Assembly: GCA_021613535.1 (NCBI GenBank)
Contig: CP075493.1
Location: forward strand, 2,232,001-2,296,000
Origin: Adineta vaga
Taxonomy: Eukaryota; Rotifera
Length of the DNA stretch: 64,000 nt
Direction: 5' to 3'
The notes under the pieces are model-generated. The model was not told where the DNA came from. It ran no database searches and saw nothing but the letters and a program-made list of their open reading frames with translations. Below are positions 47,494 through 59,520 of the stretch, one piece after another (within the stretch, counting starts at the first letter, position 1; the number at the start of each line of letters is the position of its first letter). Position numbers and translations under genes: made by a program.

Positions 47494-47920
47494 TTACGAT
47501 GGCTACAGTAAATTGAAAATAAGAATGAAATTATAATTTATCATGTAAACTTACCTTAAAATTCATGATTATACGAATTTCTCCATGAGATGATAAACCA
47601 AACATTGCTGGTAATTTCACCCATTCATCAAATTTTCCATCATCAAAAACGTGTTTCAATTTTACTTTACAACTACCAATTGAATCTTTATCGGCAATAT
47701 CAGCATCGTAGACATCGAAATGAATGGCATCTTCACCGTGAATATTGAAAGTAAATCGTTCATCCCAAACTGGATCGTTGGAATTTGAAATCGTTTTTGT
47801 ACGTTGTTTATATTTTTTATCTAAATACACTTCGACATATGCATCGTTCTTTCCAATTGTATCTTCATCTTTCAAACGACGTCCTGCAGCAACAATAACT
47901 TCGAGTGTACCGTTTGGCAT
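47494..47920 (-). CDS. Single C2-domain protein
   Basis: Two exons (47555-47920 and 47494-47502) give 124 residues. The whole protein is one C2 beta-sandwich, starting MPNGTLEVIVAAGRRLKDED. The calcium-site aspartates appear in place: LKDEDTIGKNDAYVEV in loop 1, NDPVWDERFTF, and VYDADIADKDSIG in loop 3. It probably binds calcium and phospholipid. Its size and stand-alone layout resemble small C2 proteins of plants, fungi and protists as well as rotifers. A Met nine residues upstream is also in frame, but the ATG giving MPNGTL directly abuts the domain. The last exon contributes only Pro-Ser-stop; without it the frame would add a short SLHDKL tail. Confidence 0.85.
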
Positions 47921-49620
47921 TGTATGTTTTTTGAATGTAGATATCAAATGCTTTACCTTTTTTTTCTGTATAGAATAAAAAGAATCGTTTGTGCTCCCTT
48001 TATATATACCTTATCGTTTGATTTACTGCACTGATCGTGCCTCTTTTTCTTTTTTTTTAAAGAAATAATTCAAGTTTACGAGCAAATGTCTCGTATTTGT
48101 CTTAAACAAATATTATTGTGTTTGTGAAGCATGTATAGAATATCATCAGAATAGTTAATAGAAATAGACAAGAAAAAGTGCAAATGCAATCGCGTTTTCA
48201 GTTTTATCAAAAGAAAATAGCAATGATTTAAAAGTGAAAAGTATTGTGTTTTACTTACATGTCAAAGGGACATTGCTTCTTTTGAGTTACATCAAAAAAA
48301 TCAAACGAAGCCATATAAAAGGACAGCGAAAATTTCGTCAAATATTGATTCTGTTCTATCTAAAAAAAGTGTAGGTAAATAACAAATAACCTTTCGAATT
48401 GAAAATACCAGAATTTTATAGAAGATAATCAAATCCATGAAGGCATAGTACTATGACAATGAGTATCAAGTTGTTTAATTATATTTTATGTGACCATCCT
48501 CATTTAATTATCTATTCATCTCATACATAGTGTGTGTGATGACCATCTAGAGATATGTATCATTATCGAACGTATGGCGTGATCTGATCTATATTCACAT
48601 ATATATATATATATATATGTATATGTTCTCGTTAATTAAGTAAAAGATAAATGTTAATAGCATTTAGGCATAAAACTGCCGTTAGTCAACATTTCACCTG
48701 ATTTATTGACATAAATTTAATGAAAAAACGAAGAAGAATTTTCTCATGATAGTGTTAATCTCAATCCGAGAAGAAACATTCTCAAGTTTTATAATTGTTC
48801 TTTGAATCAACTTTTTCTCTCGTCATGGTTATTTATTCGTCAATAAATATTGATCATCACTTGTTCTTGACGTGACTATTTCAATGCATATTCTTTGATC
48901 ATGAATATATTGATTTTGACAGTTTTATGACAAATGCTTTGAACATTTTGATTTTCATTCATTTCTAATCAATCACGTCTACTCAACGACATAACTTGTG
49001 ATAAATTTATTTCTCATTCAGACATTCATTATCATTGTTTTTTCTTTTTGGTCATGCATTTGATACGAAACAGAAACAATACTTGAAAACTAAGAAAAAA
49101 TCATATCATCTATAATTAACCATTTGAAATACTCCATATGTATCTCGAAGAAGTCGTTTTCTTTTTGTGTCTCTTTCTATTATGTAGTCTTATCATCCTG
49201 TCATCAATGATTATCATATTTTTCATTGATATTTATTCATCACCTTCAAGTAATTATAATCAAGGACATGAAAACATACAATTCAGCTTTTGTATGATCC
49301 ACGTTTAATTTTACTAGTTAGAAGAAGAAGAAGAAGAAAAACAACTAGGAAAACAAAAAAACTTTAAAAAAGAAAAACACAACAATAATAGGTAAAGAAG
49401 AAAAAGATGGTGAAGCTAGAATTTCTATTTGAAAGGAAAATCAGATTGTTCATATGTGCTCAATAAAATGTATGATTTGCTTCTTCTTCTTCCTATTGGT
49501 ACAAGAAAAACAATATCTTGAATATTCAATATCAAAAAAGAGAAGACAGAAAAGAAAACACTACGACAAATTTTTTACACATAAAGCAACAAATTTCAAA
49601 AAACAATTTCGAGTTTTCTT
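47921..49620. other. Intergenic region between the C2 gene and the lamin gene
   Basis: 1.7 kb, AT-rich, with an (AT)10 run and GAA repeats near 49321. A 67-codon Lys-rich plus-strand frame at 49454-49657 overlaps the lamin last exon in antisense and looks spurious. Nothing else is supported. Confidence 0.5.
48599..48618. repeat. (AT)10 microsatellite
   Basis: Ten AT units without interruption, then a related ATGTATATG. Confidence 0.85.
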
Positions 49621-51664
49621 TCATTTGAGTGTAACTATCTTTTCGGCAACGACCTAAATCAATGAAAGAATGTCAGAAAATTGAACAAATAATAAAATTA
49701 ATCTTTCACTTACACGTCCATCTGTATCTTCTAGAATAGTCTTTTTACTTTCATTTCCTGTTGTAAACCATTTATTTGTACGTAGTTTTAAATTTGTTGG
49801 TGGATCAACAGAAATATCATTAACATCCGAACTCCAGATCTAGAAAATAAATTTGAATTCAATTGAAAAAGAAAAAATGAAATTTTGTCTTACTGTCGTT
49901 GTTGCACCAGCTTTTAAAAGCATTCCTCTTGGAAATTTAAATTCATAAGATTGAGATCCAACTTTACGTTTAAGTATCCAACCAGCAAGTGTTATTTCTT
50001 GTGAAGTATTATTGATTAATTTCACAAATTTTGGATGCGCACTTTCATCATCAACAATATTTATTCCATCGACTAATTGAGTATTAACAAATGGACGTTC
50101 AGTCGATTCATTACGTGGACGTTTACGCGATTGTTGTGAACGACTGTCATATGCTCGATTGGATGTAGTTGTTGTAGTAGCAACATCCAAATAGGAGTGA
50201 TCACCACCACTACTCAAACGGGATGAATTACCAGATATATTAAGTCTAAAATGAAAATGAATATTTCTACAATAAAAATTCTGGAAAAAATTTGTTACCG
50301 TTCTTCTTCAGATTCAAGTAGTTTTCTATATGTTGCAATTTCTCTATCGAGACCAATTTTGATGTCTAACAAATTCTGATAATCAATTTGCATTTGTTCA
50401 ATTTGTTGTTTCAAACGTTGTAATTCATCATCTCGTTCAGTAAGTAATGCATCTTGTCGTTGTTGTGCATTATGAAGACGAGTTTCTAAATCTCGACAAC
50501 GTTGTTCTAAGTATGCAACTTTATCATTTAATGCATCACGAGATTTTGTTATATCATCAATACGTTCACGATAAGAAGTTATATCCGTTCTATATGCACC
50601 AACTTGATCAGCATTACGACGAATGGTATTCTCTAAATTCTCGATTTTCTTTTCATATTGAGAAGCAATATCATCACGTAATGCTTGCATTTCTTCTTCA
50701 GTTTGGGTACGTAATTGTTGTAATTCATGTAACAATCGATCATCGTATTGTTGACGAAGATTATCATCATAAGATCGTACCTCTACACGTTTATGTTGAC
50801 GAATTTCATCAATTGCCTTCAATGAAGAAAAACAAAAGTAATTCAATACTTATCTTATTTTAACTTACGGTGTCATGAACTTGTTGTTTAAACTGTAATT
50901 CTTCACGTAATGTTTTATTCTTATTTTCCAAATCAATGCGGAGAAGTGTTTCAGATTCAAGTTGTCGTTTCAATGCATTCACTTGCTTCTCAAGATCACC
51001 ATTAAGACTACGGAGATTCTATAGAAAATAATAATTTCTGTATGTGGAGCTGGAAAAAAAAGTAACATCTACTTACCACATTGTCATCGGTTTTACGATT
51101 ATTATCGTAAACTAATGCTTCATTTCGTGCTTTCAAGTCAGCTATTTCGGTTTCATACTGTTTAAGACGAGCTTCTGCCGCACGTAAATCACGTTCCTTT
51201 CGAGCAAGTCTAAAACATAAGATTTCATAACGATACTTGGAAGAATGCTCAAGAAAATTACTTGGTAGTTGCATCTTGTGCTTCAGCATCTGCTCTTTCT
51301 GCTTCGATTTCTAAACGTGTTTTCTCTCGTGCTAATTCTTCAATTAATCTTTTGGCATCATCAAGTTCACGTTCATATAATTGTTTTACTTTGGATGTTT
51401 CCGTTTGATAGGTATCCGTATATGAAGCAATAACACTCTAACAACAAATAAAATGAAATAAGTAATTATTTACTATTGAAATAATTTATTTACTTTTAAT
51501 TCTCTATTGTCATGTTCTAAACGTCGAACAGTATCAATATAAACAGCCAAACGATTATTGAGTGTTTCTAATTGTTCTTTTTCTTGTGCACGAGAGATGT
51601 TTAATCCACTAGAATTTGGTGAAGCATTCCGCGTACGTGAGTTTGATGCTGATCGACTAGCCAT
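49621..51664 (-). CDS. Lamin-type intermediate filament protein with lamin tail domain, no CaaX
   Basis: Eight exons (51494-51664, 51262-51437, 51077-51209, 50869-51018, 50299-50816, 49894-50245, 49714-49839, 49621-49653) give 552 residues. A Ser-rich head precedes the coil 1A start (EKEQLETLNNRLAVYIDTVR). Long coiled coils follow, and the rod ends with the filament consensus IGLDREIATYRKLLESEEER. The tail carries a nuclear-localisation-like SRKRPRNE and a lamin tail Ig fold (NNTSQEITLAGWILKRKVG, FKFPRGMLLKAGATTTIW). The last exon ends ...AEKIVTLK, so there is no CaaX farnesylation box. A nuclear lamina protein is the simplest reading because of the NLS; a lamin-derived cytoplasmic filament is the alternative, since protostome cytoplasmic filaments can keep the tail fold but lack NLS and CaaX. 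Confidence 0.93.
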
Positions 51665-52784
51665 AGTTTAAAAATTAACTAAGTAAAATAGAAAGTCTAT
51701 TCAAACGACGTAGATTGCCTAAAAAAGGTAAATAGAAACAAATTAACGTTCGTTTGTTATTATGTTATTGATGAAGAGAAAGAGTGGGGTGAAAAAAAAG
51801 CGTGCCCTTGGGTAATGATGAAATATAGATACTGTATTTTCATAATCAGAATATAAAGAAAAAGAAAGAAAGAAAGGAAATTTATTACTCCGTCTTTTCT
51901 ATTTTGTTTTTCGATGATTTTGTTTTCTCCATTATCAATAGGTCAGTGTTCTCATCTATTATTCACGACTCTCATTTCATCTCTCTCTCTCTCATTTCTC
52001 TTCTCTCTATAGAAGAGCAGAGCATTAGTGTTGATGTGGCTTGAAGAGACAAATCTTATTGGTGGTGGTTTCATTGATGAATAACATATTGATTACAGCG
52101 AGTCATTTCGTTCGCTTTAGATCATCGAATTGATTAAGAAACCTCTAACAACACGGAAGTACTTAGTTATATTCATTATTTATCAAGTGCAAGAATCAGT
52201 TTAAATAACAATCGTATTCAATATGAGATTTCAATGAATTGATATTGAAAAGCAGATGTCGTTAACATATAGTAGTACTGTCGTTCGAGATTGATCACTC
52301 GATCGATAACACTTGATCATAGTAATTTATCTAGAGGATATAGAGCAATTAAACTGAAAGAATAGAGAATGTATTTAAGCGATACTTTAATGTGTAGGAT
52401 AGTAATGAATGTATGCTATGATTGAAAAGTAAACAATACTATATATTGAACCATTACTGAAATCTCGTGTCATCGATCTATCGAAATAAAAATTGACAAT
52501 TATCGTAAGCATGTACGGCACGAGATGTTTTAAAGTATGTCCTCAGTTAAATATTGACCTCATAAAAAAATAACAGAGATGAAAACAATATCGATACTCA
52601 TTTTCTTTTCAGGCAAAAAAAAGATTTCAATTGACAGCTGTTATATATATATATATTATTCTAGAAATGATGATTTTGATTGTACATATTAGGTATACAA
52701 AGAAAGAAAGAAATAGAGAGAAGAATCGTCTTATGTTGAGAATGAATATCTCTTATCTGACAAAATAAAATAAAATAGGCTTGA
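51665..52784. other. Intergenic: lamin 5' flank
   Basis: About 1.1 kb. The lamin promoter side holds pyrimidine-rich CT repeats (51960-52010), and an AT repeat lies near 52645. No exon is visible. Confidence 0.5.
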
Positions 52785-53891
52785 TTAAGATTTTATAGGT
52801 GCTTCAATAAGTAACAATGGTTGTTCGATTTGTGCACGTTCTGCTGCGATAACAAGAATTGTTGCACCACAAACACCAGCTGGTAGAAGAAGAAGAAAAG
52901 CTCCTGGTATAAGAAAAATAAGTTCCATAGCTAAACCAAAACCAATTGTTGCCCATCGGTAACGTTTAAACCATGGTGTTCTTTCTCGGACACCAAATAA
53001 ATGTAATGATAAAGGATAATCAATAATATCATAAGCAATTATAATACCAGTGATAAGAAATTTCAATGGCATTGTTACAATAACAGCTGGCGGAAAGAAA
53101 AATTCTGTCAATGTTAAAACAAGAAATATTGCTAATGAAGCAAATATTGAAACAAGAGCAACACGAATACTTCTCCATATGCTTGCACAAAATGATTCTT
53201 CTGGTCGATTCGGATATTTAAGTTCACGTTCTTGTGCTCGAACAAGACTTTCGAGAGCAGGTGCACTCAATGGTTGGGCAGTTAGAAATGCCAAAAGAAA
53301 TGAAAGAAATACGGCAACAGCATAAAGAAGAAAACGAAGTATCCAGATGCCATATTGAATCCAACGTGCTTGATATCGATGAATTAAACGATCCGTAAAT
53401 AAATGCATTCCCCAGACGCTTGGAATTGAAAAAGTGAAAAGTAGAATAGTAAAAATAATTGCTGGTACAAGTGCACGTGTCCATGTTGATGGATGTTTAA
53501 GAATAAAGTAAAAACCTTGAAATGGTGCCTTAAATCCATCAAAAAAACTTGGTGGTAACGATTTTGTTCGGTTTAAATCAGTAACAATTTGATCAATTAA
53601 TGATTGACGATCATGAAAGATTCCATGAATTTTCGATGAAATTTTCATTGGAGATTTCGATGTTGAAAGAATATAAATTGTTGAAATTTGTTTTAATTTT
53701 AATAAGCGATCAATTGATATTGTTGAATCAGTTATAACAAGAGTTAAACCACGTAATGTTGGTGGCAATGAAGATATAAATTGGTAGCAAACATCTTCAC
53801 TTGTAAAAAGAGCCGTATAGGAACGTAATTCATTTGGAATAGGTTCATCTTGTTCATTTTGTAACCAAACAATATTCGTTGTTGTACCCAT
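52785..53891 (-). CDS. EI24/CysZ-like multi-pass membrane protein with an ART-type N-terminal domain
   Basis: A single exon encodes 368 residues. Residues about 118-350 resemble the EI24/CysZ-like fold: FFDGFKAPFQGFYFILKHPS, several long hydrophobic helices, LTAQPLSAPALESLVRAQER, TMPLKFLITGIIIAYDIIDY, and a C-terminal GFGLAMELIFLIPGAF followed by GVCGATILV. Bacterial CysZ moves sulfate; eukaryotic EI24-type proteins are ER or spore-wall membrane proteins. Which role applies here is unknown. The first 105 residues are not part of that fold. They match the N-terminal domain of the ART-TPR protein 7 kb away: NIVWL, CYQFISSL, LTLVITDSTISIDRLLKLKQ, KIHGIF. The gene has no intron. Horizontal origin of the membrane part is possible but not shown. 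Confidence 0.8.
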   Translation of the reverse strand: MGTTTNIVWLQNEQDEPIPNELRSYTALFTSEDVCYQFISSLPPTLRGLTLVITDSTISIDRLLKLKQISTIYILSTSKSPMKISSKIHGIFHDRQSLIDQIVTDLNRTKSLPPSFFDGFKAPFQGFYFILKHPSTWTRALVPAIIFTILLFTFSIPSVWGMHLFTDRLIHRYQARWIQYGIWILRFLLYAVAVFLSFLLAFLTAQPLSAPALESLVRAQERELKYPNRPEESFCASIWRSIRVALVSIFASLAIFLVLTLTEFFFPPAVIVTMPLKFLITGIIIAYDIIDYPLSLHLFGVRERTPWFKRYRWATIGFGLAMELIFLIPGAFLLLLPAGVCGATILVIAAERAQIEQPLLLIEAPIKS

Positions 53892-54412
53892 TTGTTGTTT
53901 TGAAGATGAGAATATGACAAATATGATAGTTTATTCTAGTTCATTGGACATTTTTTTTGTTCCTACCAATCAGAATAAAGAACGACATTCTTGTTAGAGA
54001 ACATAGAATAAATAAGCATATTATATGGTATTATATATACGTACGTGACAAAACGGTGCGCCACATGTTCAACGTGCGATGATAGAGAGTGCTACATATT
54101 TCGAAAAGAAATAGTTTTACAAAATTTCAATATATGATATCAATTAGATTGATTCCGATTGATAAATCTCTCACGGATTAGATTTTTGTATTGGAGTAAG
54201 AAAAAGAGAAAGATATTAACTATAGTTATCCACGAAAGATTTATTATAGAAAAATATGACCTTTTATACATTGATGTATGTGCTTTTTGAATACTTTGAG
54301 ATATTTTCATATTCATGAAACTGTATCGGTGATGATGACGAAGAAGAAAAATATATAAATATTTCATTATGTGAAATTAACAAAGAAAAACGAATACAAG
54401 AAGAATTCAATT
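53892..54412. other. Intergenic spacer
   Basis: 521 nt between the start of the EI24/CysZ-like gene and the stop codon of the ceramide kinase gene, both minus strand. It carries the EI24/CysZ-like promoter and the other gene's 3' UTR. No further feature is visible. Confidence 0.5.
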
Positions 54413-57400
54413 TCAAAAACACGAATAATTAGTTTCTTTTGTTCGAGTCTCAGGATTAAGGCCAACACCATAGATTGTCAAATATCGACAAAAACATCTA
54501 GAGATTGAAGTAATTATTTAGTTAAAAAATATTTCACTTGTACATAATCTTACTTGATTCTTACTAATGGAGAATTATACGGAGTAAAATCAAGATTCCA
54601 TAGACATGGTTTTTTCTTATTTCGTAATGAATCATTAATTTCTGATGTTTGTGGATTGTCCATTGTTGATGATCGACTAATCACTGATGGTCGACGAGCT
54701 TGATTAGTAGAAGAGGAATTATTTGTTTTTCCTGTTGGTAAATTTCCAGAAGTGAAAAGATTGAGCAATGACTAAAGTATATTTCATTGAAATAGAAATC
54801 TGATAAGTTATCAACGACTTACTCGTGCTGGTCGAAGAGTTCCACCATTTGTTTTATGATTTTTTCTTTGTTGTTTATCATTATCATGTTCGTCTTTTTG
54901 AGCACTTGATGGTCGTGGTAAAGGAATTTTATTTTTCTTTAATTTCAATGATTGAAAGATTCCACTACGACGACGTGTTGTTGTAGAATTATATTGATCA
55001 ATTTGTGGACTATCCATTTCACTTTCTGATTGTTGTGATTGACGATTTTTGAAATAAAGTGCCGATGTATCGACACCGTTCGATGCTTGTAGAGTAGCTG
55101 GAGTTGATTCTTGTATATGTTGATGAGCACGACGACGACGACGTCGAATATCATCTGATATTGGTTCACTTGGTGGATGTGGTTGATGTCTTTGTAGATG
55201 ATTGGGTTTATTTTCATTATCAGACATGTCTTCATTTGATGAATTATCTGACGGTGTTGAGTCATATGGATTATCAGCATTTATTATCTCATTATTATAA
55301 TTATCATTGAGAAATTTTACTTCAATTTCGATTTCTTTTGCTTTAATTAAATGTGTAAATGGAAGTTCATGCTGAAATGAAAGAAAATCGAATAAAACTT
55401 CTTTCATCGAATGAATTTTCATACTTGATTTTTTGAATTTCCATTTCGTTTAATATAGCGTAAGAATTCTTTTCGATTAACAGCTTCAACAACAACTAAA
55501 TCAAGTAATCCATCAGCTAAATGACCAAATTTTGATAAACCTTGTGGTGCAAATGACCAAAGATTTGCATTGGTAAAAATCGCTGCTTGTAAATAATTTT
55601 GTTGTAAAATTTTCCAATTCTTTTCTTCATCATACTGTTGAATGAAACTTCTTCTACTAGCTGATGTTATTCGTTGATTATTATCTGTATTCATTGTTAA
55701 AGATTTTCGTCGTCGAGTTATTTCTTGTATATGTGTATTATCAAAAGCTTTAACTTGATCATCACTTTTCTCTTCGACAACAGGAGTACATGTTGGGCAA
55801 CTAGAATAGAAAGATGATGTGTGCAAGGAGCTTACTGATGGAATTATATTACCCTTGAAAACAACGACTGATATATGAATTTGTTTGAGGTGCTGGAATA
55901 TATCGAATTACCATTTGAAATGGTCTAAAAACAAGATATTTATATCTTTTTCTTTCTAATTATTACAATTAATATTCAGATTTGAGATCTTTCCAAGGCA
56001 TATCAGTCTATGTTGAAAAGTAATTTAGTACCCAAAAATATCAGATATTAATAATTATTTCAATCTGATAAAAGCACCTTGAGTAATTATTCGTAAGATT
56101 AAAATACAATTTCTGTTTCTATTCGAACGAATCTTACTGTAAATTTTTCTTTGACGCAGCTTTTGCAAATGACTTTTTAACAACAGTTTTTGGACTATGT
56201 AAACTATAACGTGGAAAATATTTCAAAACATTTGCAGGATAACCAGCACCAGCACCGAAATTAGCCGTTACAAATCTATAATCAATATCGAAAACTGCTG
56301 ACATATCAATTTTCATTGTTCGATCTAAAAAATTATTTCAATGAATTTCAATCAAAAAACGAGTCAATTTTCTTACTAAAAATTAAATGTAAAATAGGTG
56401 TGCAATGATCAATATTTCCATGAATTGTATGAGAAATGATATTGGTTGTACCTCAAGAAATGAAAGAATTGATTCTAATTGAAAGAAAATTCATTTTGAA
56501 AAATGTTACCATCAGGGACAATACAAATCGGAAAAGGTATTGTTGGTAGATCAGCTTTTATATCTAATCTATATGTACGAATAGATCAATAATCAGTATT
56601 CAATTTTAGTCTTTTATTATACCTAGTATGATTTTGTTTTGCTAAATAATGTATTAATGCATTGATAACATTGATAACTGATCCATCACCACCAATAATC
56701 ACTAAACTAATAAAACAACGAAGAACAGATGTATGTCGATTAGAAATCAAATTTTCTCTCTACCTGTCTATAGAATCTAAATCACCTTCGAAATTTTCGA
56801 ATGCTTCACTAGCACTGAATTGATCACTAATCTCTAAAAAGAAGACATCGAAAACAATAAACTTCATTTTCGAAATTCATACGAATTGTTTTTCATGAAA
56901 ATTTACCCATATAGGTTATCTTATAACGTCGTGTGTCTAGCATGGGTTTTATTTTTGTATTATATACATGTCGACTATGTCTTGGACCAGCATATGGATT
57001 ACAAAGAACAAATACATGTCGTGATGGTGTCACTAAGAAGATGCCGAACTAATCGATTCTTCTTTAATGTTATATAAAACTTACAACCAGTGATGATTTT
57101 CAATAGAAAATGATACCATCGATCGATTAGATTTGGATCATCACTTTGAAAAACAATGAGAATTTCTTGTAAAATATTGTTTGGTAAAGTCTGATAGGAA
57201 TGTAATTGAAAACCACGTAGAACAGAATTTTGAGGTAAAGCTAGCGAGGAAGAAGCCATTGGTGCACTGATACTATTTGATGTTGTAATCGTTGTACCAG
57301 CAATATTTTCATTAACATTTAATGACCAATTCCAATTGGAATTAATTGGCGTAATACCAAAAACATCATGTAAATTTATTGAATTTTGATCATTTCGATC

Positions 57401-57831
57401 GGCTGATGTTTGTCGATTGATCTCATCACCAATAGCTAAGAAACAAAATAAAATAAATCGGCATAATTTATAAAATCTTGATGTAAATTTTCAATACATA
57501 CGTTCACCAGTGACATCCGCCCAACTTAAGACATCATTTTGTAATATAACTTCGACAGTTTTATTTTGAACAGCAAAAAATGCACTTTCATAAGTTACAT
57601 CTGCATGTGTATCAAAATGATTTCTATCGAAATGAGAATGAGGGGGAGTAATATCGTTGTTTTCTAATACTTCAACATTATTTCTTCTTTCATTCCCATT
57701 ATCATCCTCGTCACTTTCGAATGCAACTTTAACTTTAACTAAATCACAAGGAAGTTCGACTTTGAAAAATAAAACAGATTTCAAAACAAACCTGGAGGTG
57801 CTGTTCGACGTCGACGTGCTCGCTCAGACAT
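54413..57831 (-). CDS. Ceramide kinase family lipid kinase (CERK/CERKL)
   Basis: Fourteen exons give 849 residues, all phases agreeing. Exons: 57792-57831, 57502-57759, 57085-57435, 56907-57032, 56764-56833, 56623-56706, 56510-56568, 56377-56451, 56138-56324, 55853-55924, 55425-55800, 54823-55371, 54554-54771, 54413-54497. An N-terminal PH-like region precedes a DAG-kinase catalytic fold with SRHVFVLCNPYAGPRHSRHV, nucleotide-binding VIIGGDGSVINVINAL, and PICIVPDGTTNIISHTIHGN. The CxxxCxxC motif typical of ceramide kinases follows (RCFQGCPTC), then LADGLLDLVVVEAVNRKEFL. The C-terminal strand set is KPCLWNLDFTPYNSPLVRIK and LTIYGVGLNPE. Between these parts lies an extra low-complexity insert of about 200 residues with Arg, Ser and acidic runs. 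The product would phosphorylate ceramide or a related sphingolipid. The family's usual WNxDG reads WNLDF, so activity is not certain. Confidence 0.9.
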
Positions 57832-59520
57832 CGATTTAGTTCGCACTTTCTATAAATAAAAAAAAACAAGATTATTTTTCATTTCTTTTCTTTCGAAACA
57901 TAAACACAAAATATCAACGATGATGACGATCATCATCAATACTTTGAAACTACTCATTACTTATATCCGAATATGATAAGTGTACTTATCAATGTCCACG
58001 AAGAATGAAAAACAACGAAGATGAAGAAGAAGTTGTCATAGGAGACAACAATGCGGTACTCTTATTTGTTCGTTCGTTCGTCCACTGATGTATATACATA
58101 CATACTAACCGACGAGTACCACCAAAGCAACAACAGACAAGTTTAAAGAAATAAAAGAAGAAAAAAAAGAAAAGAAAACTGAATGCGAGAAATTACAATT
58201 CTTTCGATGTTGTCGGAGAGAAGGTTATTCATAGAAGTTTTTTTTTCAAATAAAGAAAAGAGTAAGAAGAAGAAGAAGAAAAAAAGGAAGAACAAAATAC
58301 ATTGAAAATTGTTGCTAGAAGATTGCTGATGACTACGTTTTGTCAAGGTCATTGTAAAAATGAAGTTCGATGAATAGGTTATATTTTTCTATTTTCTTGT
58401 TTAATGTTTATTAAAAAAAGAAACATATCTTTGGAAAAACTCAATTTCACAAGTATTTGATATGAACGTCATCTTACCGTTATTCAAAGAAATGATAGTT
58501 GACTACAAGTTGTTTGTTCACACATACTAATAGTTTGCAATGTAGAAAGATATTTTACTTTGTTGCATTTATTACAGTTAGAGTTTATTCAAAGAGAGAG
58601 AGAGAGAGAGAAAGAAGAGGACGATATTTTTCTTTTTGAAATATATGATGTAAATGTAAGCAAAGTTAAAGTGTACGCATATTATTTTAAGGATATTCGG
58701 TGTAATGTATGCACTACAAAATCAGCTTGTTAATCAAAGAAAGTTTTATATAAGAAGGATGAAGTATCAGTTGTGAAGACATACCCAAATTGTTTGATTT
58801 GTTTTTGCTTTGAGAAAAAATGGCTTCATGGAAAGAGCTACATCATCGTATAACGCTTTCTTTCGGCGATGAATGAAGAAAAACGTAAAGAAGGATTTTT
58901 ATTGATATGATGAATGGAACTGATAATATTTTAGTTTAATAACTTTAAATATGATCTATTGTTCTTAATTTCCGTTCTATCTTCTTATTAAGTCGTTCAT
59001 TGATTTCTATTCATTAAAATAAGCTATTCTTTCAGATTCTTATCAAGTACGAGTGGGTGTAATTAATCCGATAACATGCAAACGTCATTGAATCTGTCGT
59101 TTCAATATACATGTTTGATAAAAGTATTGTCAATTCTTTGGATAGCATTAATTCGTGTTCTAACGTTGTGAAAGCAGATCATATTAATATAAATTAAAAA
59201 TTAACAGTCGCATAGTTACAGATTGAATAAGATTTTATCATCTTTAAAAATCGTAATATATTGACTTCACCTTAAGGATTAAATAACAATGTAAGGTAAT
59301 GTGATTAATGTATTGTTTGTGATCAATATTTGATCAAACGATTCTATTTCATAGAAAACTCTTTTAATGTTATGTTTATTTTTGATGAATAATAATGAAT
59401 TGTATACAAATGCATTCACTAATGATAAAAAGGATATTATTCTTAGGAAACTCTTGTAAACTATTCTTGATTTTATACCAATAATATTTATTATATTCAA
59501 TATAAAATAAAAATCTAGTT
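57832..59520. other. Intergenic region between ceramide kinase and NHL genes
   Basis: About 1.7 kb. It has GAA/AAG-rich stretches (58150-58290), an (AG)9 run and AT-rich DNA. No coding exon or RNA gene was recognised. Confidence 0.5.
58593..58611. repeat. (AG)9 microsatellite
   Basis: Uninterrupted AG units, flanked by AAAG. Confidence 0.8.

Noticed and set aside
50447-50863. A plus-strand frame opposite the lamin rod.
   Set aside because: It is antisense to a heptad-repeat coding exon with excellent filament consensus, so it is a shadow frame.
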